Positions 1 to 9,627 of a stretch of DNA of 64,000 bases are shown here, piece by piece. The translations under genes and the position numbers were made by a program. Each line of letters begins with the position of its first letter. The first letter of the stretch is position 1. Below the pieces are notes generated by a model. It was not told the DNA's origin. It saw only the letters and a program-made list of their open reading frames with translations, and made no database searches. The stretch is from Cryptomeria japonica (Eukaryota; Streptophyta; Pinopsida; Cupressales; Cupressaceae), in the NCBI RefSeq assembly GCF_030272615.1, contig NC_081408.1, forward strand, positions 623,718,383 to 623,782,382. The letters are read 5' to 3'.

Positions 1-1623
1 AGAGTATGAGGCCTTGATCATAGGACTCAAGTTAGCCGTACAATGGAAATTACAAGAACTACAAGTATATGGTGATTCCCAACTAGTCATTCGACAAGCA
101 ACAGATGAATATCAGACCAAAGATGATAAACTCATGCCATATAAGCAAATGGTGGACACTCTAAAGACATCATTTACTACTATCACTTTTGAGCAGATAC
201 CAAGAGATCAGAATCGAGCTGCTGACGCTATGGCTACCATCGCATCTCTCCTAGATCTTCCACAAAATTCAACATGCTGCGAGTTCTTGGTAGAACAGCT
301 TTGGATCCCTGCTTATGATATCCCTGAATCCGAGATGATATGTCGCCTTGTTGGTTCCGAATCCCCATGGTACGGTGAGTTCTACACCTATCTTTGCGAT
401 CATACCCTTCCTCCCAACCAATCAAATAACCAACGTAAAACCTTCATTCGCCAAACTGCTCGATATACCATTATTGCCGAAACCCTATACCGACGTAGTC
501 TTGATGGTACTCTCCTTCGATGTCTGGAACAAGATGAGATAACAAAGGCTTTGGAAGAGGTACATGAAGGAATTTGCGGGACTCACTCAAGTGGTCCATC
601 ACTAGCCAAGAAGATCATGCGAGCTGGATACTATTGGCCATCTATGGAAAAGGATTCCTACTACTTTGTCAGGAAATGCAAAAAATGTCAAGTTCACAGC
701 GACCTGATACATGCACCGGCCCAGGAACTACAACCAATCACAACACCATGGCCTTTTTGTCAATGGGGCCTTGACCTTGTGGGTAAGATTCATCCATCTT
801 CATCCAATGGCCATAAATTCATTATTACCGCCACCGAATATTTCACCAAGTGGATCGAAGCTGTTCCACTTACCCAAGTCACCGGCAAGCAGATCGCCTC
901 ATTCATCCTCAACTACATCATCTGTCAGTATGGTGTACCCATGTCCATCGTCACAGATAACGGTCTTCCTTTCAAAAATCAGGATGTCCGTGAACTTTGT
1001 GAGAAATTTCATATCCAACACCGCTTTTCCACCCCTATTACCCACAAGGCAATGGTCAAGCCGAAGCATCTAATAAAAACATATTGAGGATCCTAAAGAA
1101 AACAGTCAATGATGCTGGTCGTGATTGGCATGTTCAATTGAATCCAGCGCTATGGGCATATCGAACTAGCATTCAAACCCCTACAGGTGCAACTCCTTAT
1201 TCATTGGTCTATGGTGCTGAAGCTATCTTACCTATTGAGGTTGAGATACCATCATTAGGGGTTTCCTTGCATAATCTCATCGATGATGAAGCATACAGAG
1301 TATCCCGTCTTCAGGACTTAGAGTTACTTGATGAGAAGCGACAAGCTGCATACAATCACCTCAAAGCCTATCAGCAGCGCATGAGCAGAAGTTACAATCA
1401 CCGAGTTAGATCTCGTACATTTGAGGTAGGTGATCTTGTTCTATGAGAGAATCCTCGCAACCAACCAAACAGAGAACATCAAGGCAAGTTTGAATCAAAC
1501 TGGTTGGGCCCATATGTTGTCACTGCTGTATTCGGGTCCGGGGCATATCAGTTGGCTACATCAGAAGGAGAACCGCTTGCAGATCCAATCAATAGCATGC
1601 ACCTCAAACGGTTTTACACATAA
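1..1623 (+). pseudogene. Tat polyprotein C-terminal part: archaeal RNase H and integrase, broken
   Basis: Residues before about position 260 match the archaeal-type RNase H seen in Tat elements (GDSQLVIRQ, then PRDQNRAADAMA). The zinc-binding HHCC part of integrase lies at about 560-700 (THSSG to CKKCQVH). The catalytic core at about 750-1080 shows the first Asp in WGLDLVG and the second in SIVTDNG. The third residue, Glu, lies just after a one-base frameshift at about 1035. The C-terminal part runs on in the new frame, through an in-frame TGA at 1444-1446, to a stop at 1621-1623 (MHLKRFYT). No chromodomain follows, as expected for Tat. The protein would have copied and integrated the element. 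The frameshift and the stop show that this copy cannot. Confidence 0.88.
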
Positions 1624-2030
1624 AGCTGTACAAAGCATCAGGCTCCCCTGCATATCAGAAAATACCAAAAAAACATTCAGAAAAATGTCCTGAAGAAAAT
1701 ACAAAAACATTCAAAAAAGTAAAGAAAAATCATGCATCCAAACGGTGAACAACCACTCCAGTGGCACCTCGGGTAAGTACGATGGCGAAAACCTGGCAAA
1801 CAGGCGCCACTCGTAAAGGCAATGGCTCCAGTATCTTTCAGGCTCGTTGCGATCACATTCATACATACACACATCCATCCATCTAACCATGGCTTGTTAT
1901 TTGATCTGTAATCCAAGAAAGTACTTCATGCGTCTGGCATCCCGCTTTTTCATAAATCATGTCCAACTTGGGGGCAATGCCCTTACAATCTAGATGATGG
2001 AAGTGGATTCTACATTACTGGTGATTCATT

Positions 2031-2215
2031 GGCAAAAACATTCAAAAATGCCTCGCAAAATACAAAAACATTCAAAAATGTCTCGCAAAATACAAAAACA
2101 TTCAAAAATATCTCGCAAAATCCAAAAACATTCAAAAATGACTCACAAAATCCAAAAACATTCAAAAACTATTACACAAAATCCAAAAACATCGAAAAAC
2201 CCATCGAAAATCACA
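2031..2215 (+). repeat. 30-bp tandem repeat, about 5.5 copies
   Basis: The unit begins AAAAACATTCAAAAATG and is followed by TCTCGCAAAATAC, giving a 30-bp period. Copies are clean at first and degrade to the right. Because 30 is a multiple of three, two frames stay open for 87-117 codons, but the translation is low-complexity KIQKHSK or NTKTFKN and there is no start context, so no protein is claimed. A related short stretch occurs at about 1663-1720, and a similar A-rich/T-rich repeat lies at 63000-63140 in element E. Confidence 0.85.
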
Positions 2216-3710
2216 CAAAAACATGGCAACACCTTGTACATATTCATTCGAGCATATGCAAAACCAACATTAACACAGTACTCACACAATGACCATTTAT
2301 CAATCGACCACACAATCCACATCCAACAAATCAGAAACTATCTTTAAACAAGGATACATCCTTCCTTACCAAAACAAAGACAAAAGATGACATTTTCTTT
2401 GACAAGAAAATTATGTTAGGCTATCAAATACTTGGTTGATTTGTGAGTACAATCGTTTGTTTATCTGTATCAGAATCTTTCCAAATTGTTTTGTATCATT
2501 TGCGCATTATTTCCGATGAAGTTCTGGGGCATGTACTAATGGTGTCTACGTGGGAAGTTCACCAAGCTACGTGATCTTATGCAAAATGCAGTCATAGATC
2601 ACTACGGCTTGCTAACTACAGCGTATACCTCGACCATATGGGCATGAACCATTACCAAGGATCCATATTCTTTATTCTTTATGTATATACTGTTTGTTTG
2701 CAGGTACAATGCTCTTCCTTTGGTTCCTCCTACCTCATCCAAACTGGATAAAGGTTTTATCTCTTATTACGGTATGCACTTGTCTCAAGATATGATCAAC
2801 CTAAGATCAAGGAGGACGATCCAAGTCATGCACGAAAGGAGATAATCCTTGTCTGTTCCGCAAGCAATACTCTGGTCGACTTGACCCTTATATCAAGTCG
2901 TTTGTATTAACTTGCTATATTAAAATCCATGAAAGAAATACTCAGGTCATCTTGAATTATTGTGTCAAGATGCTTGTATTCTCTTCCAACATTTTAAAGC
3001 TCAATGATGAAAATAGAGCACTATGGATCGTCATTTCACCTCATCTGTTTATATCTTGCATTCCGTTGCATATCACCCATCCACTCATTCATTCATATAT
3101 AGGCTTTTACATGCAAAAATGACTAATAAAAACTAGTCTTGGATACAATCACGACCGAGTACTCTGATACATCATCAATGCATCATGCAAAGTCTTAAAA
3201 ACCTTGCATTCCTCATGATCATATCATCCTTGCATTTAGGTGCATCTTGCATTACGTCCATTCATGTCATTTTTTCAAAAACATTGCATATAGTTCATTA
3301 TTGACATTACTTTTCATTTAAAAATCATTTTCATCAATCATAAATAATTAGATTCATTCATGGGATCAAATTGTCTTTGGTTGTATTGCATCATTTAATA
3401 AGCATTCATTTCATATCAATTATCCATTATCATTTTATTAAACTTTTCATCATTTATTATTTGCATTCATTTCTTTAATAGTAAAAAGATGCATTCATTC
3501 ATTACTACAGTATCTTATAATGCTCATTTTAGGATTCATTTCACATTACATTTATTATCATCACATTAAGGTGCAGTTATTATCCCCATTAGTTATCATA
3601 TTATCATTTGTCATTACCAACATATTTAAAACGCATTTAGAATCATAAAACACAAATTTGTTTACACAACATTGTTTCATTTTTACGTATCCATTTATTT
3701 ACAAACACAT

Positions 3711-3990
3711 CAAACATTTGTACTTTACATTTGTTTATCCATCTGCATTCATTTTTAATATCATCATATAAACATTTGTACTTTCCATTTGTTTATCCAT
3801 CAAACATTCATTTTAAAAATCATCATATAAACACTTGTACTTTACATTTGTTTATCTATCTGCATTCATTTTAATATCATTTTATAAACATTTGTACGTT
3901 ACATTTTGTTTATCCATATGCATTCATTTAACATTTTGTTTATCATATAAACATTTGCACTTAAACATTTTGTTTATCCATATTACATTT
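3711..3990 (+). repeat. About 65-bp imperfect tandem repeat
   Basis: The block of AAACATTTGTACTTTACATT, then TTGTTTATCCATC, then TGCATTCATTTTAATATC, recurs four to five times with small indels. It belongs to the noncoding 3' region of the Tat element. No coding or RNA gene is seen in it. Confidence 0.75.
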
Positions 3991-4136
3991 ATCTAAAAAA
4001 CACATCTAGATGCATATTTATACATATATATCATTCATTCAAAACCATTGCATTGACATCATCACATAAATCATCTTATCATTGCATCGCAATAGGAAAC
4101 ACCATCAAAAATCCTATTCATAAAATCCAGCATACG

Positions 4137-4345
4137 CATATATCATCATGGCATTCCATACATAAAGCATTACATCAAAAAATCAAAATACATCATATAC
4201 ATCTAAAACCTGCATTCATATATCAGTATCCAACATCATATATCATCATGGCATTCCATACATAAAGCATTTACATCACAAATCAAAAATATCATACACA
4301 TATAAACCTGCATTCATATGTCAGTATCCAACATCATAAATCATC
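4137..4345 (+). repeat. Tandem duplication of about 105 bp
   Basis: Two adjacent copies each contain ATATCATCATGGCATTCC, then ATACATAAAGCAT, AAACCTGCATTCATAT and CAGTATCCAACAT. The second copy begins near 4240. It lies just past the 3' end of the antisense ORF. Confidence 0.75.
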
Positions 4346-4600
4346 ATAAAAACATGCATAAAAGAAACATCTCATCAAATGCATACATGTACACATATAC
4401 ATCTAAGCAATAAATCATCACCATGCATAAACATCCATCCATAATCACATGCATAATCATCACAATATGGGATCTCCTCATATATATCATCTCATATATC
4501 AGAGTACAATGAAGTCTACAAAATCGGCTACCAAAGAGCCATCCAAGATACAGTCCAAAAAATAAACAATGATACAATACATGTATGCAAAAATGATCTC

Positions 4601-6658
4601 TCAAATGCCACTCTGGCCAGATGCTGTACCACCACCACCCCTACCTACTCCACCACTGGTACCTGCACCACCTGATCCATCTCTCCGTGGAGGCCTCATC
4701 GAACCCCCACTCCCTCCTGCATCCCTTGATCTCTCCTGCCGTAGAGGACCCGTCACACCCCCACTGCTCTGCATCCTCTGTGATCGCTCGGATCTGGCCT
4801 GCCGCATCTGTGAATAGCTGAGAGCTCGCTGGCTAATCGGTACCACCTGCTCATATAACCCCCGCCAGTACTCTATCTCCGCCTGTGCTCGCTGCATCTC
4901 CCTCATAATCTCCCCTGAAGGCCCCTGTGCACCAGTCCGCACTCTCTCCTGCAGCTCCGCCAATCTCTCCACCGCAGTATCTCTCTCCCGCAGCACCACT
5001 GTCAGCTCTGACTCACGTGCAATTAGCTGCACATCTCTAGCTGCTACCTCCGCCTCTAATCTCTCTACCCGGGTCTGCAAATAACCTATCATGTGCTCCC
5101 GCAGATCCCCAGTAGCTCCCTCCCCCATGTCCATGGCTGCCGCACCTGTATCACCCCCTCCACTAGGTTCCTCCCCTGCACCACCCTCCCCTGCACCTGT
5201 AGCCATCGGGATCTCTCTCTCCATCCCCGTCCCACTCAGCTGCACTCCTCCTTGCATCAAAGGTCCCTGTGATATCTGAAGAGGTAGTCCACCTCTCCCT
5301 CTCCGCTGCCTCGGCATCCCCAAACCTCCTCCACCTCCTCCTCCATCTCCTCCTCCTCCTCCTCCCCCACCTCCTACACCACCTCCATCTCCTCCGCCAC
5401 CTCCATCTCCACCTCCTCCTCCTCCTCCTCCTCCTCCTCCTCCTCCTCGACCTCCTGCTCTCCGTCCTTGTCCCCGTCCCCTCTCATCCTCAAACGCTGG
5501 GATCGGCTCAGCTGGGTCTGATATCCGTCGGATCGGGTGCGCCGCCCGATACTGTGTATACTCTGCTGTCACACCTGCATCCACGACCCTCGATCGTAAG
5601 TCCCATTGCCTCGCCTGCAGTGTCCGGAACTCTGCCAGTGCCTAATCATACGGTAGCACTGGACCCCATGCATACCGCTCTCGGATCACTCGTGCATACT
5701 CCCCTGATCCACTCGGCAGTCCCTGCTGCCGTCCAAACTGCCTCATCACCCATCCCGGCACCTGTCTCTCTACATGATACGAGGTCCTCCCAATGAGGAA
5801 TCGGGTCATGAAGCAATACGGTAGTGCCTCCGCATCATCCTCCCATGGCTCACACTCCAAGTATGGCCGCCAGATCACTGCATCCAAATCATCTAATGCC
5901 CGCCGCCACCACTCTAGCTTCCCCAAGTGGGGCTGGCTCATCATACCACTATACATAAACATATAGGGCTGGTCCACGGCTCGGAATCTCAGACTCACTG
6001 GTCGAGTCACTGGTAAGTGCTCCCATGCCCACACATGCAGCAGCGTCATGCCCACTGCTAGAGACCCTCGCCCTCTGTACACTACCTAATGTAACTCCTG
6101 ATACATGTGCGCTAACACACACGGCTCCCAGGCATATCGGGTCCCCTCAGTCACCATCATCTCTATAACCTGTACCCATCCCACCGCCAATCCATGTGAC
6201 CGCCTGTCGGGACACAGAAGTCCTCCGACGATCCCTGACAATATTGCTGGAAGGGGCTCATATAGTGCCGCTATATCCTCCCATGCGATCGAGTCATCAT
6301 CAATGTATACATCCTCATCAAATATCCTCTGGCAAGACACCGTCCCCCAAGATCGATCATATGTCACCAGCTGCCCCCGAATCGGAATCCGAAGGATATG
6401 CCACACGTCCTCCAATGTCACCGTCATCTCTCCCTGGGCCAGATGGAACGTGCACGTCTCACTGTGCCATCGCTCTGCCAATGCTGTGATCAGGCCGTGA
6501 TTCATCCGAATCACGGGCATATGCATCACCTCGTAGAGGCCAGTAGCCGCAATACAGTCTATCTCTATCTGTGTCAATCGATCCCGCAATCCCTGTGTCG
6601 CGGGGTGGCGCTCGCGTAACTGCAACACACGCAGATCCTCCTGCACATAGACATTCAT
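4601..6658 (-). pseudogene. Antisense accessory ORF of the Tat element: plant mobile domain protein with two in-frame stops
   Basis: One reading frame of 686 codons runs 6658 to 4601, interrupted only by TAG at 6086-6088 and TAG at 5642-5644. The N-terminal half resembles the plant mobile domain (PMD, 'aminotransferase-like' mobile domain): an IAATGLYEVMHMP stretch, then LITALAERWHSETCTFHL, GEMTVTLEDVWHILRIPI and, past the first stop, LLHVWAWEHLPVTRP. A glycine/aspartate-rich linker follows, coded by a CTC-rich stretch at about 5330-5455. Next come a predicted coiled coil (VERLEAEVAARDVQ onward) and an Arg/Gly/Ser-rich tail. PMD proteins occur both as host factors (MAIL1/MAIN type) and as captured ORFs in Tat elements. 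Antisense placement between integrase and LTR argues for the latter. The frame is strikingly GC-rich against AT-rich flanks. The start at 6658 is the first ATG. Confidence 0.85.
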
Positions 6659-6929
6659 TCAACCACCATCAGTTGTTTTGTTATCAAACTTTCTTAAGTT
6701 TAAACCTAGACTATCATCAGATACTTTGATCAAGTATCTTCGAGTCTCAATAGGTAAGCAATCATGGCCGCCTAGACTTCAACAGGCATTTATTCTAACA
6801 AATGACCTAAGTCTCATCAGGCTGCTATGGTTCAAAACAACTCCCATTTCACCTCGTCATCCATCAATCGTTAGGCATCCGGAGATTTATTTTGTCCGAA
6901 ACTGGGGCATCTCGTTATCCTAAGGCAAA
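6659..6929. other. Short spacer upstream of the antisense ORF
   Basis: This lies between the antisense ORF start and the AGCGCT array, where a leader or promoter of the antisense ORF would be expected. No clear TATA element or splice site was recognised. Confidence 0.4.
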
Positions 6930-7236
6930 AGCGCTATTTTATCTACAATAGCGCTAGTTATATACAATAGCGCTACAACAACATCAATAGCGCTCAAACC
7001 TCTCTACAATAGCGCTAAAAAACCAAAAGCGCTAAAAATGCTATACAATAGCACTATTACACATCAATAGTGCTCAATTGACCCTCCCATCGCGCTAATT
7101 TGTCAAATGCGCTAAAACTTGCCTACAAAAGCGCTAATTAATAGCAAAAGCGCTCAAACTAGCTTACAAAAGCGCTATTGCGGCACAATAGCGCTAATTC
7201 ATGGAGCAAAAGCGCTAAAAACCTAGTTCCAGCGCT
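6930..7236. repeat. Array of 16 AGCGCT-type palindromes at about 20-bp spacing
   Basis: The hexamer AGCGCT or a one-base variant starts at 6930, 6950, 6969, 6989, 7011, 7028, 7050, 7069, 7091, 7108, 7130, 7149, 7171, 7190, 7211 and 7231. Twelve are exact. Those at 7050, 7069, 7091 and 7108 have one change. Spacing is 17-22 bp with a mean near 20. The usual context is ACAATAGCGCTA or CAAAAGCGCTAA. It sits between the antisense ORF start and the 3' LTR. Open frames across it on both strands are products of the repeat and are not called. Confidence 0.9.
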
Positions 7237-7800
7237 CTTGCTCCGACTTAACTTGGACTCAGCTAAACACCTACTAAAAATGCCTGAAAAGGAAGTTTTC
7301 GAATTTGCGTACCGCTGGTCCATAGTCGGCTGGGCGCTGGAATCGTCGCACTCGCTCAAATCGGTGCTCAGTAATTGAAAACGGCATCTTCGCTCCTCCT
7401 TGCCCCTCCAAATGTCACTGTCAGAGCTCTTGTTTTCAACTGGTCGTGATCACAAATGATCCTATTTTCCCCCCTTTCACCCCATTTATACCCCCCGCCG
7501 TCACCGTAACTTCGCCCCGCTCATCGCCATGGTCCCCGCGAACTTCCCGAGCCCCCCATTTCTCCATGTTTCCCCCAATTTCTTCTATTTTTCCCCAGTA
7601 TACCTAACTTCTTCTCTTCTACCACCCTGCCAATTTTCATTCTTTTTCGAGAGATCGCCCGATTTTTTTGAAATTTTTCGGCCCATCTCTCGAGGGGGCA
7701 TACCACCCATTAATTTTACATTTTATGGGGCATTTCTTCACACCTATTTTTCTTTCTTTGAAACGATGCGATAAACTGCACCGTCTCAAAGAGGGGCAAA
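7237..7800 (+). other. Pre-LTR noncoding region and polypurine tract
   Basis: This is a pyrimidine-rich, relatively GC-rich stretch with no convincing coding frame. It ends in a purine run (AAAGAGGGGCAAA, 7788-7800) directly before the LTR start. That is the expected plus-strand primer for reverse transcription. Confidence 0.7.
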
Positions 7801-9625
7801 TGTAGTCACATAAATCTGTCCATTTTAATTAAATGAATATTTCGTATTTATTTGATTAAAAATCCACTAACCATCAATTAATTAAATTAATATTTAATTA
7901 ATTCATCCCCAAACATTCTTCTATTAATTAAATAAATTATTCAATTTATTTTAATTAATTCATTAAACCAAATACAAATCAATTAATTAAATAAAATCTT
8001 TTTATTTAATTAAATCCCCCTATTCCTCTTTTAAATAAATTAAATAAAACATTTATTTAAATCATTATCCCCACCCCACTTGCATTTTCCTACAAATGCA
8101 ACTTGCACACATTTATTGAAATAAATGAATTTTTATTTTAATAAAAACCTATTTTCCCTCACCCACCAAATCCACTTGCAAAATCTAATCCCCTTCTAGA
8201 TTCTTCTAACCCCTTCCTAATTAGCCTAATCCATCCCCTAAATATTGTCACATTCCTAATCAAAGGGAAGTCACTTCTCAAAATCCTCAAAGTCTTGGAT
8301 AACCATTAAAGGTTTTCAACCTTCAACCACTCAAATCCTCAAAGTCTTTGATAGCCATTAAAGGCTTCCAACTTTCAACCACCTAATCCCCAAAGTCTCC
8401 AATAACCATTAATGGTTAACTCAAACCCTCCCACATGGTTAAAACATTTGTTTTGACTCAACCTCTATCCAACCCAAGGGTCTCATCAAGCATTTAATGC
8501 TTTGACCATGATTATCTCTTAAACATTTGCACAAAGGTTTATCCTTGGATCAACTCTTAATCCAATGGGTAATCTTAATTTAGACTTGACCCTTAGCCTT
8601 TAGATAACCATGAAGTCTTCTCAGGCCTTTAATGTCTCCAACCTCTTCTCTCAACCCAATCCTGTGTTGACACTTGTCACTATTTTATTGGTGCCAATTG
8701 TGCACATGGATCCCCAACTTTCAAGCTTGACCCTTGATTAAACCCTTGTTGAGATTACTCAATCTCAACCATCCATTGCTCCATTTTTCCTATAAATAGA
8801 GCCCATTCCTTCATAATCCAGATCCTGAAAACTTGTAAGCATCTAAGCTATAGACATTTTAGAGAGCATTTTAGCATAAACAATCTAATCTTTTGTCTTT
8901 TGGTTAAAATATATCATTTTAGCATTAGCATTAGCTTTTTATTTCACATTTAGAGCTATATTACAATCTCAATCCTCCATAAGCATCCATAGTGCAAAAA
9001 GCTGCTGAGAGCTACACTATTTTGGAACTTGGAGAGGAGAGGAACAAGGGAGAAAGAACTAATATCATGTTGAGAGATAGTTGGAGATATCTCATTGTCT
9101 TACTTCTTTAGTTAGATTCATTAGCATGTTTTTAGTGTCTCCTTTGGAATGCCTTCATGTGTTTGGTTTTTGATTGACTAACGCTAACGTCTTGTGTGTT
9201 TTGTGTTGATTGATCTTAAACTAACATTGTGCCATTTAGGAGGGCATCATCTTCTATATAAGAAGATGCTTCCTTCATTATCAACCCTAATCAATCATTC
9301 TAATCTCACTATGCATTCAGCCCCGACTACGCTTTTGAACTTGCATATGCAATCAAGCCTACTTGCAACCACATTTCCGTTCTTTGTTGAGCTCTTGTGC
9401 ACATATAACATCTGAGAGAAAATATATCAAGCAAGATCAATGGAGATAAGAAGAATGGGGATCCAAACCCTATTGGACATGTGCTGGTATAATCTTTGTG
9501 ATTTCATTTGATTTGCATTGTCTTAGGTAATCTTCATATGTTATGGTGGATCTTTGTTGTTGTTAGGCTAGGGTTTTGTGGTTGAATCCATTTAGTCTTT
9601 CAATATTGCTTATCCATTTTCACCA
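7801..9625 (+). repeat. 3' LTR of the Tat element
   Basis: It starts TGTAGTCACATAAATC right after the polypurine tract. The first 500 bases are built of ATTAATTAAATAA words, typical of Tat U3 regions. A good TATA box (TATAAATAGAGCCC) is at 8791-8804, and the Tat element E has the matching TATAAATTGAGCCC in its own LTR. The right edge is placed just before the unrelated gypsy RT frame at about 9628. The other LTR is outside the window, so the edge cannot be confirmed by comparison. Confidence 0.7.
8791..8798 (+). promoter_or_regulatory. TATA box in Tat LTR
   Basis: TATAAATA lies about 1 kb into the LTR, at the expected U3/R junction. Transcription would start some 25-35 bases downstream. Confidence 0.6.
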
Positions 9626-9627
9626 TA

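Larger units (their letters stand above)
1624..4600 (+). other. Noncoding region between Tat integrase and antisense ORF
   Basis: No credible coding frame is seen. The stretch contains several tandem repeats (listed separately) and is very rich in CATTCATTT and ACATTTG words. The motif GCGAAAACCTGGCAAACAGG at about 1782 reappears on the minus strand near 63870 in element E, which shows that the two elements share this 3' region. A purine-rich tract followed by TG at 1968-1980 (cttgggggcaatg) looks like an internal polypurine tract, but no LTR follows it. Confidence 0.6.
1..9625 (+). mobile_element. Ty3/gypsy Tat-lineage LTR retrotransposon, 3' part
   Basis: The element enters from outside the window, so gag, protease and RT are not seen. 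In order it holds archaeal-type RNase H, integrase, about 3 kb of noncoding repeats, an antisense plant-mobile-domain ORF, a palindrome array, a polypurine tract (7788-7800) and a 3' LTR starting TGTAGTCACA at 7801. A second RNase H of archaeal type directly before integrase, and an extra ORF between integrase and the 3' LTR, are known hallmarks of the plant Tat group (Ogre, Retand and relatives). The right LTR end is not sharply defined. A different gypsy reading frame begins at about 9628, so 9625 is an estimate. Coding parts carry a frameshift and stops, so this copy is dead. Confidence 0.85.

Noticed and set aside
1968-1990. Internal polypurine tract followed by TG as an LTR start
   Set aside because: No LTR features or second copy follow. 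The true LTR start is at 7801 with its own polypurine tract.
4569-6619. Plus-strand frames over the antisense PMD ORF
   Set aside because: They are shadows caused by GC-rich codon use of the minus-strand frame, which has the recognisable domain.
6930-7236. CRISPR-like array
   Set aside because: The repeated unit is only 6-12 bases, the spacers are not unique protospacer-like sequence, and the host is a plant.
7159-7378. Overlapping 66-codon frames on both strands
   Set aside because: They overlie the AGCGCT array and have no domain. Palindromic repeats open frames on both strands.
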